In this document: positions 1 to 5,284 of the stretch, piece after piece
Layout of the letters: the number at the start of each line of letters is the position of its first letter
Position numbering within the stretch: the first letter of the stretch is position 1
Source of the DNA: Devosia sp.
GTDB lineage: Bacteria > Pseudomonadota > Alphaproteobacteria > Rhizobiales > Devosiaceae
Reading direction: 5' to 3'
Length of the DNA stretch: 6,345 nucleotides
NCBI GenBank assembly: GCA_016793415.1
Contig: JAEUMC010000219.1
Location: 1-6,345, forward strand
Notes under the pieces: model-generated
Told to the model about the DNA's origin: nothing
The model's input: only the letters and a program-made list of their open reading frames with translations
Database searches by the model: none
Position numbers and translations under genes: made by a program

Positions 1-348
1 TTCGCGCAGGCCCGAAACGAAGATCTCACGCAGCATGATCGCGATGGCGGGGATCAGGTCCCAGCCGTTGAGATCGCGGGTCCAGGCGAAGGTGATGAGC
101 AGCGCCCCGACCAGGAGCTTGTCGGCGATCGGGTCGAGCATCTTGCCGAGCGCCGAGTTGAGGTTCATCCGGCGGGCGAGGAAACCGTCGAGCCAGTCGG
201 TGACGGCGGCGGCGATGTAGAGCAGCAGCGCGATCCAGCGCAGCCACTCCCAGCCGGAAACGAGGAACAGGCAGATCACCGGAATCGCCAGGATGCGGCC
301 GATGGTCAGCTGGTTGGGAAGCGTCATCAATTGCGGCGGGATTTGCAT
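1..348 (-). CDS. pgsA: CDP-diacylglycerol--glycerol-3-phosphate 3-phosphatidyltransferase, N-terminal part (3' end outside window)
   Basis: This membrane enzyme transfers a phosphatidyl group from CDP-diacylglycerol to glycerol-3-phosphate, the first committed step to phosphatidylglycerol and cardiolipin. The visible 116 residues, out of about 185-190 usual for the family, contain the complete CDP-alcohol phosphotransferase signature: D51, D54, G55, A58, R59, G68, D72 and D76 in the exact D-x2-DG-x2-AR-x8-G-x3-D-x3-D spacing, which gives the metal and CDP site. A hydrophobic helix lies before it (about 18-48) and another after it (about 78-105). The segment MLREIFVSGLRE is typical of PgsA and separates it from phosphatidylserine or phosphatidylcholine synthases. 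The start at 348 is the first ATG, followed by MQIPPQLMTLPNQLTIGR; a second in-frame ATG at 327 is possible, and neither has a clear ribosome site. The gene lies downstream of the DAHP synthase on the same strand, but an inverted repeat and about 230 nt separate them, so it is probably transcribed separately. Confidence 0.93.
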   Translation of the reverse strand, partial: MQIPPQLMTLPNQLTIGRILAIPVICLFLVSGWEWLRWIALLLYIAAAVTDWLDGFLARRMNLNSALGKMLDPIADKLLVGALLITFAWTRDLNGWDLIPAIAIMLREIFVSGLRE

Positions 349-354
349 GCCGCG

Positions 355-383
355 AGAAGACGCTATCGCCGTGGCGCGGTCAA
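355..383 (-). promoter_or_regulatory. Weak candidate pgsA promoter (leaderless placement)
   Basis: On the minus strand TTGACC (378-383, five of six matches to the sigma70 -35 box) is followed after 17 nt by TCTTCT (355-360, three of six matches to the -10 box). The predicted start would be base 348, the A of the pgsA ATG. That would explain the missing Shine-Dalgarno sequence. The -10 match is poor, so this is tentative. Confidence 0.25.
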
Positions 384-387
384 GGCA

Positions 388-423
388 GGGCGGGGGGGGA
401 GGGTTGAGGGAGGGTTGAGGGGG
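388..423 (+). repeat. G-run with tandem 11-mer; G-quadruplex-capable sequence
   Basis: The plus strand carries runs of G separated by very short loops: GGG, eight G, GGG, GGG, GGG and five G between 388 and 423. This satisfies the usual G3+N1-7 quadruplex pattern more than once. The 11-mer GAGGGTTGAGG is repeated in tandem at 399-409 and 410-420. The G-rich strand is the template strand for pgsA and lies just upstream of its candidate promoter. Folding or any effect is inference. Confidence 0.6.
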
Positions 424-457
424 CCGCTGCGCAACCTAGAAGCCGGTGGCTGTGGAC

Positions 458-557
458 CCCCACCCTTGATCCCTCCCCGCAAGGGGGAGGGAGACGCAGA
501 CTGAGATGCTGGTGTGAGGGTCTCCCTCCCCCTTGCGGGGAGGGGACAGGGGTGGGG
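458..557. repeat. Long interrupted inverted repeat (REP/BIME-like) between aroG and pgsA
   Basis: The 38-nt arm at 458-495 is the reverse complement of 520-557 with three mismatches, around a 24-nt centre (496-519). Each arm also holds its own short palindrome around the core CCCCGCAAGGGGG. There is no U-run, so it is not a standard terminator. Lying just past the stop of the minus-strand DAHP synthase, it could protect or end that mRNA. Its composition resembles dispersed intergenic palindromes of alphaproteobacteria; multi-copy status cannot be seen from one window. Together with the G-run it accounts for most of the non-coding stretch 349-579. Confidence 0.75.
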
Positions 558-579
558 GGCAGGATGCGCCGGTGTTTCG

Positions 580-1656
580 TCAGGCCACCAACTGCCCGGT
601 GACCCGCCGCCGTTCTTCCACCGCTTCGGCCAGCTTTTCCAGCACCTCCACCGTCGAGTCCCAGTCGATGCAGCCGTCGGTGATCGACTGGCCGTAGACC
701 AGCTCTTTGCCCGGCACCAGGTCCTGGCGGCCGGCGACGAGGTTGGATTCGGCCATGATGCCGATGATGCGTTGGTCGCCGGCGGCGATCTGGGCGCCGA
801 CTTCGGCCAGCACCATCGGCTGGTTCTCGGGTTTCTTGGAGGAGTTGGCGTGGCTGGCGTCGATCATCACCGCCGGGCGGATGCCGGACTTTTCGGCTTC
901 CTTGCAGGCGGCATCGACGCTTTGCGCGTCGTAGTTGGTCGCCTTGCTGCCACCGCGCAGGATGATGTGGCAGTCGTCATTGCCCGTGGTCGCCGCGATG
1001 GCCGAGTGGCCCGATTTGGTCACTGCCAGGAAATGGTGCGGCTGGCTCGCCGATTTCACAGCGTCCAGTGCGATGCGGACATTGCCGTCGGTGCCGTTCT
1101 TGAAGCCGACCGGGCAGCTCAGCCCCGAGGCGAGCTCGCGATGCACCTGGCTCTCGGTGGTGCGCGCGCCGATAGCACCCCAGGAGACCAGATCTGCAAA
1201 ATATTGCGGAGTGGTCATGTCGAGGAATTCGGAGCCGGCGGGCAGGCCGAGGTTGTTGATCTCGAGCAGCAGCGAGCGGGCGAGCCGCAAGCCATTGTCG
1301 ATGTCGAAGCTGCCGTCGAGATTGGGGTCGTTGATCAAGCCCTTCCAGCCGACGGTGGTGCGGGGCTTCTCGAAATAGACGCGCATGACGATCTCGAGGC
1401 TGCCGGCAAGGCGCTCACGGACCGGGGCGAGGCGGCGGGCATATTCCAGCGCGGCCTTCGGATCATGGATGGAGCAGGGGCCGACCACGACGGCGAGGCG
1501 ATCGTCATTGCCGTGCAGGATATTGTGCAGCGCGTGGCGTGAGCTGATCACGGTGCGGGTCGCCGCGTCGGTGCGCGGGAACTCGCGGATCACCTCTTCG
1601 GGGGTTCGGAGTTCGCGGATCTGTTTGATGCGCAGGTCGTCAGTGGATTTCAGCAT
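580..1656 (-). CDS. aroG: 3-deoxy-7-phosphoheptulonate (DAHP) synthase, class I alpha (AroG/AroF type)
   Basis: The enzyme condenses phosphoenolpyruvate with erythrose-4-phosphate, the first step of the shikimate pathway to Phe, Tyr and Trp. The 358 residues align end to end with E. coli AroG (350 aa). Recognisable blocks include GNDDRLAVVVGPCSIHDP (49-66), MRVYFEKPRTTVGWKGLIND (91-110), GAIGARTTESQVHRELASGL (160-179) and CPVGFKNGTDG (181-191). The metal ligands are all present: C61, H269, E303 and D327. The N-terminal extension used for feedback control (DDLRIKQI, residues 6-13) is intact, so it is an allosteric enzyme. Detail in the middle (FLAVTKSGHSAI, CHIILRGG) is closer to Phe-sensitive AroG than to Tyr-sensitive AroF, but effector specificity is not proven. 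The start is supported by GAGGAG at 1665-1670, 8 nt from the ATG. Upstream lies an attenuator-like leader with an aromatic-rich peptide, so expression is probably tuned by charged aromatic tRNAs. Many alphaproteobacteria rely on the unrelated class II enzyme, so this may be a second isoenzyme or an acquired one. Confidence 0.96.
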   Translation of the reverse strand: MLKSTDDLRIKQIRELRTPEEVIREFPRTDAATRTVISSRHALHNILHGNDDRLAVVVGPCSIHDPKAALEYARRLAPVRERLAGSLEIVMRVYFEKPRTTVGWKGLINDPNLDGSFDIDNGLRLARSLLLEINNLGLPAGSEFLDMTTPQYFADLVSWGAIGARTTESQVHRELASGLSCPVGFKNGTDGNVRIALDAVKSASQPHHFLAVTKSGHSAIAATTGNDDCHIILRGGSKATNYDAQSVDAACKEAEKSGIRPAVMIDASHANSSKKPENQPMVLAEVGAQIAAGDQRIIGIMAESNLVAGRQDLVPGKELVYGQSITDGCIDWDSTVEVLEKLAEAVEERRRVTGQLVA

Positions 1657-1691
1657 TTCGTCGGCTCCTCGGGGGTCTGGGCACCGGCGAC

Positions 1692-1723
1692 AAAAAAGCC
1701 GCCAGGTGGTCTGGCGGCTTTTT
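1692..1723 (-). terminator. Attenuator terminator in the aroG leader
   Basis: In the minus-strand transcript the arm GCCGCCAG (1711-1718), the loop ACCAC and the arm CUGGCGGC (1698-1705) form a perfect 8-bp GC-rich stem. It is extended by five A-U pairs and followed by six U (1692-1697). It lies after the leader-peptide stop and 35 nt before the aroG ATG, the place expected of an intrinsic attenuator. The palindrome is nearly symmetrical and would also terminate plus-strand transcription, but no plus-strand gene ends nearby. A rival pairing for its first arm exists at 1767-1774 (CUGGCAGC, seven of eight pairs). Confidence 0.88.
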
Positions 1724-1749
1724 GGGTATTTTCGGTTTGGTGTTTTACG

Positions 1750-1824
1750 TCAAACGCGCCCCTTCGGCTGCCAGCGGCTTCCGGTGGTAAAATACCAATA
1801 CGAATAGGCGGCGCGAAGGTTCAT
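1750..1824 (-). CDS. Leader peptide of the DAHP synthase attenuator, 24 aa, rich in Tyr/Trp/Phe
   Basis: This short reading frame is not a normal protein gene but a regulatory leader. It starts at ATG 1822-1824, an in-frame TAA lies 24 nt upstream, and it stops at TGA 1750-1752. The peptide begins MNLRAA and then reads YSYWYF at residues 7-12, with another Trp at 18: six of 24 residues are aromatic (three Tyr, two Trp, one Phe). The Tyr and Phe codons are all UAU and UUU, the AT-rich choice in a GC-rich genome. The stop codon lies 27 nt before the A-run and hairpin of the terminator. A ribosome waiting at codons 7-12 would leave the segment CUGGCAGC (codons 17-20, 1767-1774) free to pair with the first terminator arm, while a ribosome at the stop would cover it. 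There is no Shine-Dalgarno sequence. The predicted transcription start is at or one base before the AUG, so translation is probably leaderless, as for the Sinorhizobium trp leader. Confidence 0.87.
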   Translation of the reverse strand: MNLRAAYSYWYFTTGSRWQPKGRV

Positions 1825-1831
1825 GGGCGGG

Positions 1832-1860
1832 TTTGTAGCCGAGCTTTACTGACTTGTCAC
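1832..1860 (-). promoter_or_regulatory. Promoter of the aroG leader (leaderless start)
   Basis: On the minus strand GTGACA (1855-1860, five of six to TTGACA) and TACAAA (1832-1837, four of six to TATAAT) are separated by exactly 17 nt. Counting from the -10 box, the start should be at 1825 or 1824, the latter being the A of the leader AUG. It lies 31 nt downstream of the MarR stop codon, so aroG has its own promoter and need not be co-transcribed with the regulator. Confidence 0.7.
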
Positions 1861-1891
1861 GCGGCTCAGTTCATCCGTTCGTCGAATACTG

Positions 1892-2347
1892 CTAGTCCGC
1901 GCCGTCCTTGGCCGCTGCGGTCTTGATGGCGGCGAAGACGCGTAGCGCCGCTTCGAAATCGGACGGGTCAAGCGCGCCGAGCACCTGGCGGCGGAGCGCC
2001 ATCACATCCTCGTTGACCTCGGCCACCACCTCGCGGCCGCGCTCGGTGAGCGACACGGCGTTGGCGCGGCGGTCGGTCGGGTCGGGTTCGCGGGTGACGA
2101 GGCCCGAGGCCTGCAACTCATCGATCAGCCGCACCAGCGAGGCGCCTTCGATGCCGATGGCATCGGCCAGGGCGTTCTGCCGCACATTCTCGCCCAGCCG
2201 GTCGATCCAGATCAGCGGCGCCGAGGCCGCCTCGGATACGCCATGCTTGGCGGCGACGGCCCGCGCCATCTTGCGCCACAGCCGCCCGGTGAGAAGCAGA
2301 TCCCTGGTGAGATCGCGCATCAGGTGTGCAGGATCGCTTGTTGCCAT
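1892..2347 (-). CDS. MarR-family transcriptional regulator
   Basis: A 151-residue protein of usual MarR length, expected to be a dimeric winged-helix repressor that releases DNA on binding a small, often aromatic, ligand. Helices at about 8-52 and 105-145 would form the dimer interface. The winged helix-turn-helix covers about 57-104: NALADAIGIEGASLVRLIDE (58-77) holds the helix-turn-helix with the recognition helix, and the wing contains the family signature D92-R-R-A-N-A-V-S-L-T-E-R-G104. It is divergent from the MFS transporter with only 87 nt between the start codons, the usual arrangement for a regulator of an efflux pump, so it most likely controls that gene and itself. The start at 2347 has AGGA 9 nt upstream. 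A perfect TATAAT on the minus strand (2362-2367) lies so close to the ATG that its transcript would lack that site; TATACA (2379-2384) is an alternative -10. The ligand cannot be told. Confidence 0.9.
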   Translation of the reverse strand: MATSDPAHLMRDLTRDLLLTGRLWRKMARAVAAKHGVSEAASAPLIWIDRLGENVRQNALADAIGIEGASLVRLIDELQASGLVTREPDPTDRRANAVSLTERGREVVAEVNEDVMALRRQVLGALDPSDFEAALRVFAAIKTAAAKDGAD

Positions 2348-2384
2348 TAGTTAGTATCCTAATTATACGAAGCCAAATTGTATA
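2341..2384. promoter_or_regulatory. Divergent MarR/MFS promoter region with candidate MarR operator
   Basis: For the MFS gene, TTGCCA (2341-2346, five of six to the -35 box) and TATACG (2364-2369, four of six to the -10 box) are 17 nt apart, predicting a start near 2376. Inside the spacer lies the imperfect palindrome TTAGTATCCTAA (2351-2362, five of six half-site positions symmetric). A second one, TATAC-N11-GTATA (2364-2368 and 2380-2384), straddles the predicted start. The minus strand has TATAAT at 2362-2367 for the regulator. A repressor bound here would block both genes. Binding is inferred from position and symmetry. Confidence 0.55.
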
Positions 2385-2434
2385 GCTCCGATGTCGGCAT
2401 GCGCCACCGGGGCAGGGCCTCGAGGACGCAACGA

Positions 2435-4129
2435 ATGAGTTCGCAACCGAACAACCACAAATGGATGGTGCTGAGCAACACCACGCTGGGGATGCTGGCA
2501 GCAACGATCAACGCTTCGATCGTCCTGATCAGCCTGCCGGCGATCTTCCGCGGCATCGGGTTGAAGCCGCTCGACCCGGGCAACACCAATGTCCTGCTCT
2601 GGACCATCATGGGCTACATGGTGGTGACCTCGGTGCTGGTGGTGACCTTCGGCAAGCTCGGCGACATGTTCGGGCGCGCGAGGGTATACAACCTGGGCTT
2701 CCTGATCTTCACCCTCGCCTCGATCGCCCTGAGCTTCATGCCCACGGGCGATGGCGCTGCCTACTACCTCGTCGGGCTCAGGATCGTGCAGGGCATTGGC
2801 GGGGCGATGTTGACCTCGACCGCCACGGCCATCCTGATCGATGTGTTCCCCACCCGGCAGCGCGGGCTGGCGCTGGGGATCAACACCATGGCGGCAATCG
2901 CCGGCCAGTTCATCGGGCTGATCCTCGGTGGCCTCCTCGCCGATATCGACTGGCGCTGGATCTTCTGGATCAATGTGCCGATCGGGCTGGTGGGCACCAT
3001 CTGGGCCTATGTCAGCATGAAGGACTATGTGCCGACCCGGCATAGCAAGATCGATTGGTGGGGCAACATCACCTTCGCGGTGGGCCTGGTGCTGCTGCTG
3101 ATCGGGGTGAACGACGGCATCCAGCCCTATCACAACGACCTGATGGCCTGGGGCAGCCCGCAGGTGCTGGCCGAGCTCGGGCTGGGCCTCGTGTTCCTCG
3201 CGTTCTTCTTCTTCATCGAGACCAGGGCGAAGCCGCCGATGATCGACATGAAGCTGTTCCGCATCAAGCCGTTCTTCGCCGGCATCTCGGCGAACCTCTT
3301 GACCTCGATCGGGCGCGGCGGGCTGCAGTTCATGCTGATCATCTGGTTGCAGGGCATCTGGCTGCCGCTGCATGGGTACAGCTTCGAATCGACGCCGCTC
3401 TGGGCCGGCATCTTCATGATCCCGCTGACCCTGGGCGTGCTGATCGCCGGGCCGGTGGCCGGCATGCTGGCCGATCGCTTCGGGCAACGGGCCTTTGCCA
3501 GCCTCGGCATGCTGCTGGGCGCGTCGACTTTCCTCGGGCTGATGCTGCTCAATGCCGATTTCGACTATCCGGTGTTCGCGACGCTGCTGTTCCTCAATGG
3601 CGTGGCCTCGGGGCTGTTCTCGGCGCCCAACGCCACGCAGACCATGAATGCCGTTCCGGCGTCCGAGCGCGGGCAGGCGGCCGGCATCCGCGCCACGGCG
3701 ATGAATGCCGGGCAGGTGCTGTCGATCGGCATCTTTTTCACGCTGATGATCGTCGGCCTCGCCATCAGCCTGCCGCAGAGCATGGAGAGCAACCTCGTCG
3801 CCGAAGGGCTGAGCGCCGATGTTGCGGCGCAGGTGGCCGCAGCGCCGCCGGTGGCGAGCCTGTTCGCGGCGTTCCTCGGCTACAACCCGATGGGCGAACT
3901 GATCCCGGCGGGGGCGCTGCATGGGCTCACCGCGGCGCAGCAGGCTGACATCACCGGCAAGGAGTTCTTCCCGCATCTGTTGGCGGCGCCGTTCATGGTG
4001 GGGATCAAGATCGCCTTCACCATCTCGCTGCTGCTTTACTTGCTCGCGGCGCTGGCCTCGTGGCTGGGCGGCTCGGCCGGCGGCAAGGCGCCAGAGCGGA
4101 TGGGGGAAGGGGTTGAGCAGGCGGCTTGA
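2435..4129 (+). CDS. MFS transporter, DHA2 (EmrB/QacA-like) 14-helix family
   Basis: A 564-residue inner-membrane transporter, probably a proton-driven exporter of drugs or other small hydrophobic compounds. The length and about 14 hydrophobic segments fit DHA2 rather than the 12-helix MFS. Motif A is seen as GKLGDMFGRARV (73-84) and motif B as RIVQGIGGAM (116-125). The DWRWIFWINVPIG block (172-184) after helix 6 is typical of DHA2. A second motif A-like loop is at ADRFGQRA (346-353). Two usual features differ: helix 1 reads INASIVLISLP without the Asp common in the LDxTIVNVALP motif, and the motif C region (GQFIGLILGG, 157-166) lacks its Pro. A long loop (about 447-515) precedes the last helix. 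The start at 2435 is chosen because CGAGGA (2421-2426) lies 8 nt upstream; upstream in-frame TTG 2378 and ATG 2399 have no ribosome site. The divergent MarR gene suggests induction by a toxic or aromatic ligand; the substrate is unknown. Confidence 0.93.
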   Translation: MSSQPNNHKWMVLSNTTLGMLAATINASIVLISLPAIFRGIGLKPLDPGNTNVLLWTIMGYMVVTSVLVVTFGKLGDMFGRARVYNLGFLIFTLASIALSFMPTGDGAAYYLVGLRIVQGIGGAMLTSTATAILIDVFPTRQRGLALGINTMAAIAGQFIGLILGGLLADIDWRWIFWINVPIGLVGTIWAYVSMKDYVPTRHSKIDWWGNITFAVGLVLLLIGVNDGIQPYHNDLMAWGSPQVLAELGLGLVFLAFFFFIETRAKPPMIDMKLFRIKPFFAGISANLLTSIGRGGLQFMLIIWLQGIWLPLHGYSFESTPLWAGIFMIPLTLGVLIAGPVAGMLADRFGQRAFASLGMLLGASTFLGLMLLNADFDYPVFATLLFLNGVASGLFSAPNATQTMNAVPASERGQAAGIRATAMNAGQVLSIGIFFTLMIVGLAISLPQSMESNLVAEGLSADVAAQVAAAPPVASLFAAFLGYNPMGELIPAGALHGLTAAQQADITGKEFFPHLLAAPFMVGIKIAFTISLLLYLLAALASWLGGSAGGKAPERMGEGVEQAA

Positions 4130-4165
4130 GGGGATGCTCCCGCCGGAGCCTTCGTGCCCTCCACG

Positions 4166-4362
4166 ACCCCCTCTCTTGCAAAATCTAAGGCTTAGCCAAA
4201 CGGCTAAACCTAAGATTTTGCTTTCTCCCCCGCCAAGGGGGAGATGGTCCGTGCCTTCCATTTGCACCGGAGCAGCAGTCGGGACTCTCCCCCTTGGCGG
4301 GGGAGAAAGCGAAAACTTGGGCTTAGCGCAGCTAAGTCCTTAGTTTTCGCAAGAGAGGGGGT
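4166..4362. repeat. Nested inverted-repeat element able to form a four-way junction
   Basis: The element is built from four contiguous stems. Outer arms CCCCCTCTCTTGC (4167-4179) and GCAAGAGAGGGGG (4349-4361) match perfectly, plus an A-T pair at 4166/4362. Inside are an AT-rich hairpin (4180-4197 with 4202-4219, two mismatches, loop AAAC), a perfect 25-bp stem (4220-4244 with 4286-4310) around a 41-nt centre, and a third hairpin (4311-4327 with 4331-4348, imperfect, loop GCA). The stems abut with no or one spare base, so the whole draws as one outer stem with three branches. The 25-nt arms are themselves palindromic (CTCCCCC-GCCAA-GGGGGAG). Hairpins one and three resemble each other. It fills most of the 303-nt gap between the transporter and the permease genes; no gene is seen in it. 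It is probably a non-coding dispersed repeat or small non-autonomous element. Confidence 0.85.
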
Positions 4363-4366
4363 TTTT
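4349..4366 (+). terminator. Possible intrinsic terminator of the MFS gene formed by the repeat's outer stem
   Basis: The 3' outer arm of the nested repeat is followed at once by five T (4362-4366). With the 5' arm at 4167-4179 it would form a 14-bp stem followed by a U-run. The arms are about 170 nt apart, so folding during transcription depends on the inner hairpins forming first. No better terminator is seen after the MFS stop; GCTCC-CGCC-GGAGC at 4136-4149 is small and has no T-run. Confidence 0.4.
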
Positions 4367-4394
4367 GCGGAGCCACTTGAGCGAGATGGCCCCG

Positions 4395-4431
4395 TTGATC
4401 TCCCGCACCACAACCCGCATAAGCCGCGGGT
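4395..4431 (+). promoter_or_regulatory. Candidate promoter and operator of the ABC permease operon
   Basis: TTGATC (4395-4400) and CATAAG (4418-4423), each four of six to the sigma70 boxes, are 17 nt apart and predict a start near 4430, three bases before the permease ATG. This agrees with the absence of a Shine-Dalgarno sequence. A 6-bp inverted repeat, ACCCGC-N7-GCGGGT (4413-4431), is centred on the -10 box and could be a repressor site, or a hairpin over the start codon if transcription begins further upstream. Confidence 0.35.
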
Positions 4432-4432
4432 C

Positions 4433-5284
4433 ATGACGCCCCCCTTGAGCAAGAAACCCGACAACCGCGCGGCGCTGCCTTTGGTGGCGCCGTTCGTCAT
4501 CGTCTATGCGGCGCTGTTCCTCTATCCGACGCTGCAGATGCTGGCGATGAGCCTCACCGACGGGCAGTTGATCCTGCCGGGCGAGTGGGTCGGACTCAGC
4601 AATTACCTGAAGCTGTTCCGCGACTGGCGCTTCGGCAACTCGGTCGCCAACACGGCATATTTCGTGGCGTTGACGGTGGTGCCGGGGACGCTGCTGGGGC
4701 TCGGCTTCGCCATGCTGGTGGTACGACTCAAGGGGGTCTGGCAGGCGGTGGTGCTGGCGGTGTTCTTTCTGCCCTACATCCTGCCGGTCACCACGGTGAC
4801 CTCGATCTGGACCTGGTTCGTCTATGGGCCGGGGCAACTGGTGCTGCCGGATCGGGTGCTGGGGCGGCCGCCCTTCGTGTTGCCGATCGCCGCCATGATC
4901 ACTGTGTGGTGGACGGTCGGCTTCAACGTGCTGCTGTTCATGGCGGGGCTGAAGAACATTCCGGCTGAGCTGTACGAGGCGGCGAAGCTCGACGGGGCAG
5001 GGCGGTGGACGCAGTTCCAAGCCATCACCTGGCCGCTGATCTGGCCGGTAACGGCGCTGGTGCTGACCATCCAGCTGATCATGCAGATCAAGGTGTTCGA
5101 CCAGGTGTACCTGCTGGTGCAGGGCGGCCGGGTCGATGCCTCGATGGTGCTGGTGCAGTACATCTACACGCTGGCGTTCCAGCGCAACCAGGGCGGCTAT
5201 GCCGCGACGGTGGCGGTGGCGCTGTTCGTCATCGTCGCCGCGGTGTCGGTGCTGCAGTTCCAATTGTTGCGGGCGCGCAGATGA
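4433..5284 (+). CDS. ABC sugar transporter permease, MalF/UgpA-like
   Basis: A 283-residue inner-membrane permease of the binding-protein-dependent carbohydrate class (BPD_transp_1 family). It forms one half of the channel together with the next gene product. About six transmembrane segments are visible: about 13-37, 70-96, 102-128, 148-172, 201-221 and 257-279. The cytoplasmic EAA loop that docks on the ATPase is intact: E182-A-A-K-L-D-G-A-G and on to W200-P201. The frame stays open upstream to 4244, but that extension is the inverted repeat read through and has no family similarity, so the ATG at 4433 is chosen (MTPPLSKKPDNRAALPL, then helix 1). No ribosome site is seen before it. Its stop overlaps the next start as ATGA, indicating translational coupling. 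The family usually carries sugars, polyols or glycerol phosphate; the substrate cannot be told because no binding protein gene is present. Confidence 0.92.
   Translation: MTPPLSKKPDNRAALPLVAPFVIVYAALFLYPTLQMLAMSLTDGQLILPGEWVGLSNYLKLFRDWRFGNSVANTAYFVALTVVPGTLLGLGFAMLVVRLKGVWQAVVLAVFFLPYILPVTTVTSIWTWFVYGPGQLVLPDRVLGRPPFVLPIAAMITVWWTVGFNVLLFMAGLKNIPAELYEAAKLDGAGRWTQFQAITWPLIWPVTALVLTIQLIMQIKVFDQVYLLVQGGRVDASMVLVQYIYTLAFQRNQGGYAATVAVALFVIVAAVSVLQFQLLRARR

Noticed and set aside
457..557. Possible CRISPR array or tRNA in the palindromic regions
   Set aside because: There are only two arms in inverse orientation with no regular direct repeats or spacers, and no cloverleaf or CCA-like end.
514..1542. 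342-codon open frame on the plus strand across aroG
   Set aside because: It is antisense to a gene with all catalytic residues, and its product is an Asp/Gly/Val/Ala-rich string with no family likeness. Part of it reads the inverted repeat. Long antisense frames are common in GC-rich genes.
1861..1900. Possible terminator after the MarR gene
   Set aside because: Only a 4-bp GCGG/CCGC stem with a long loop and no U-run could be drawn.
2378..2434. 19-residue extension of the MFS gene from a TTG start
   Set aside because: It has no ribosome site and begins almost at the predicted transcription start. The ATG at 2435 has a well-spaced GAGGA.
2363..4267. 634-codon open frame on the minus strand across the MFS gene
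   Set aside because: The product is a low-complexity His/Arg/Gln/Glu/Asp/Pro-rich string, as expected from the complement of hydrophobic GC-rich codons, and it begins inside the repeat element. The sense strand encodes a clear transporter.
4244..4432. 63-residue N-terminal extension of the first permease
   Set aside because: It is translated from the inverted repeat and has no hydrophobic or conserved segment. The family normally begins near the ATG at 4433.
4340..5263. 307-codon open frame on the minus strand across the first permease
   Set aside because: Same pattern of His/Gln/Arg-rich antisense shadow; the plus strand carries an intact EAA-motif permease.
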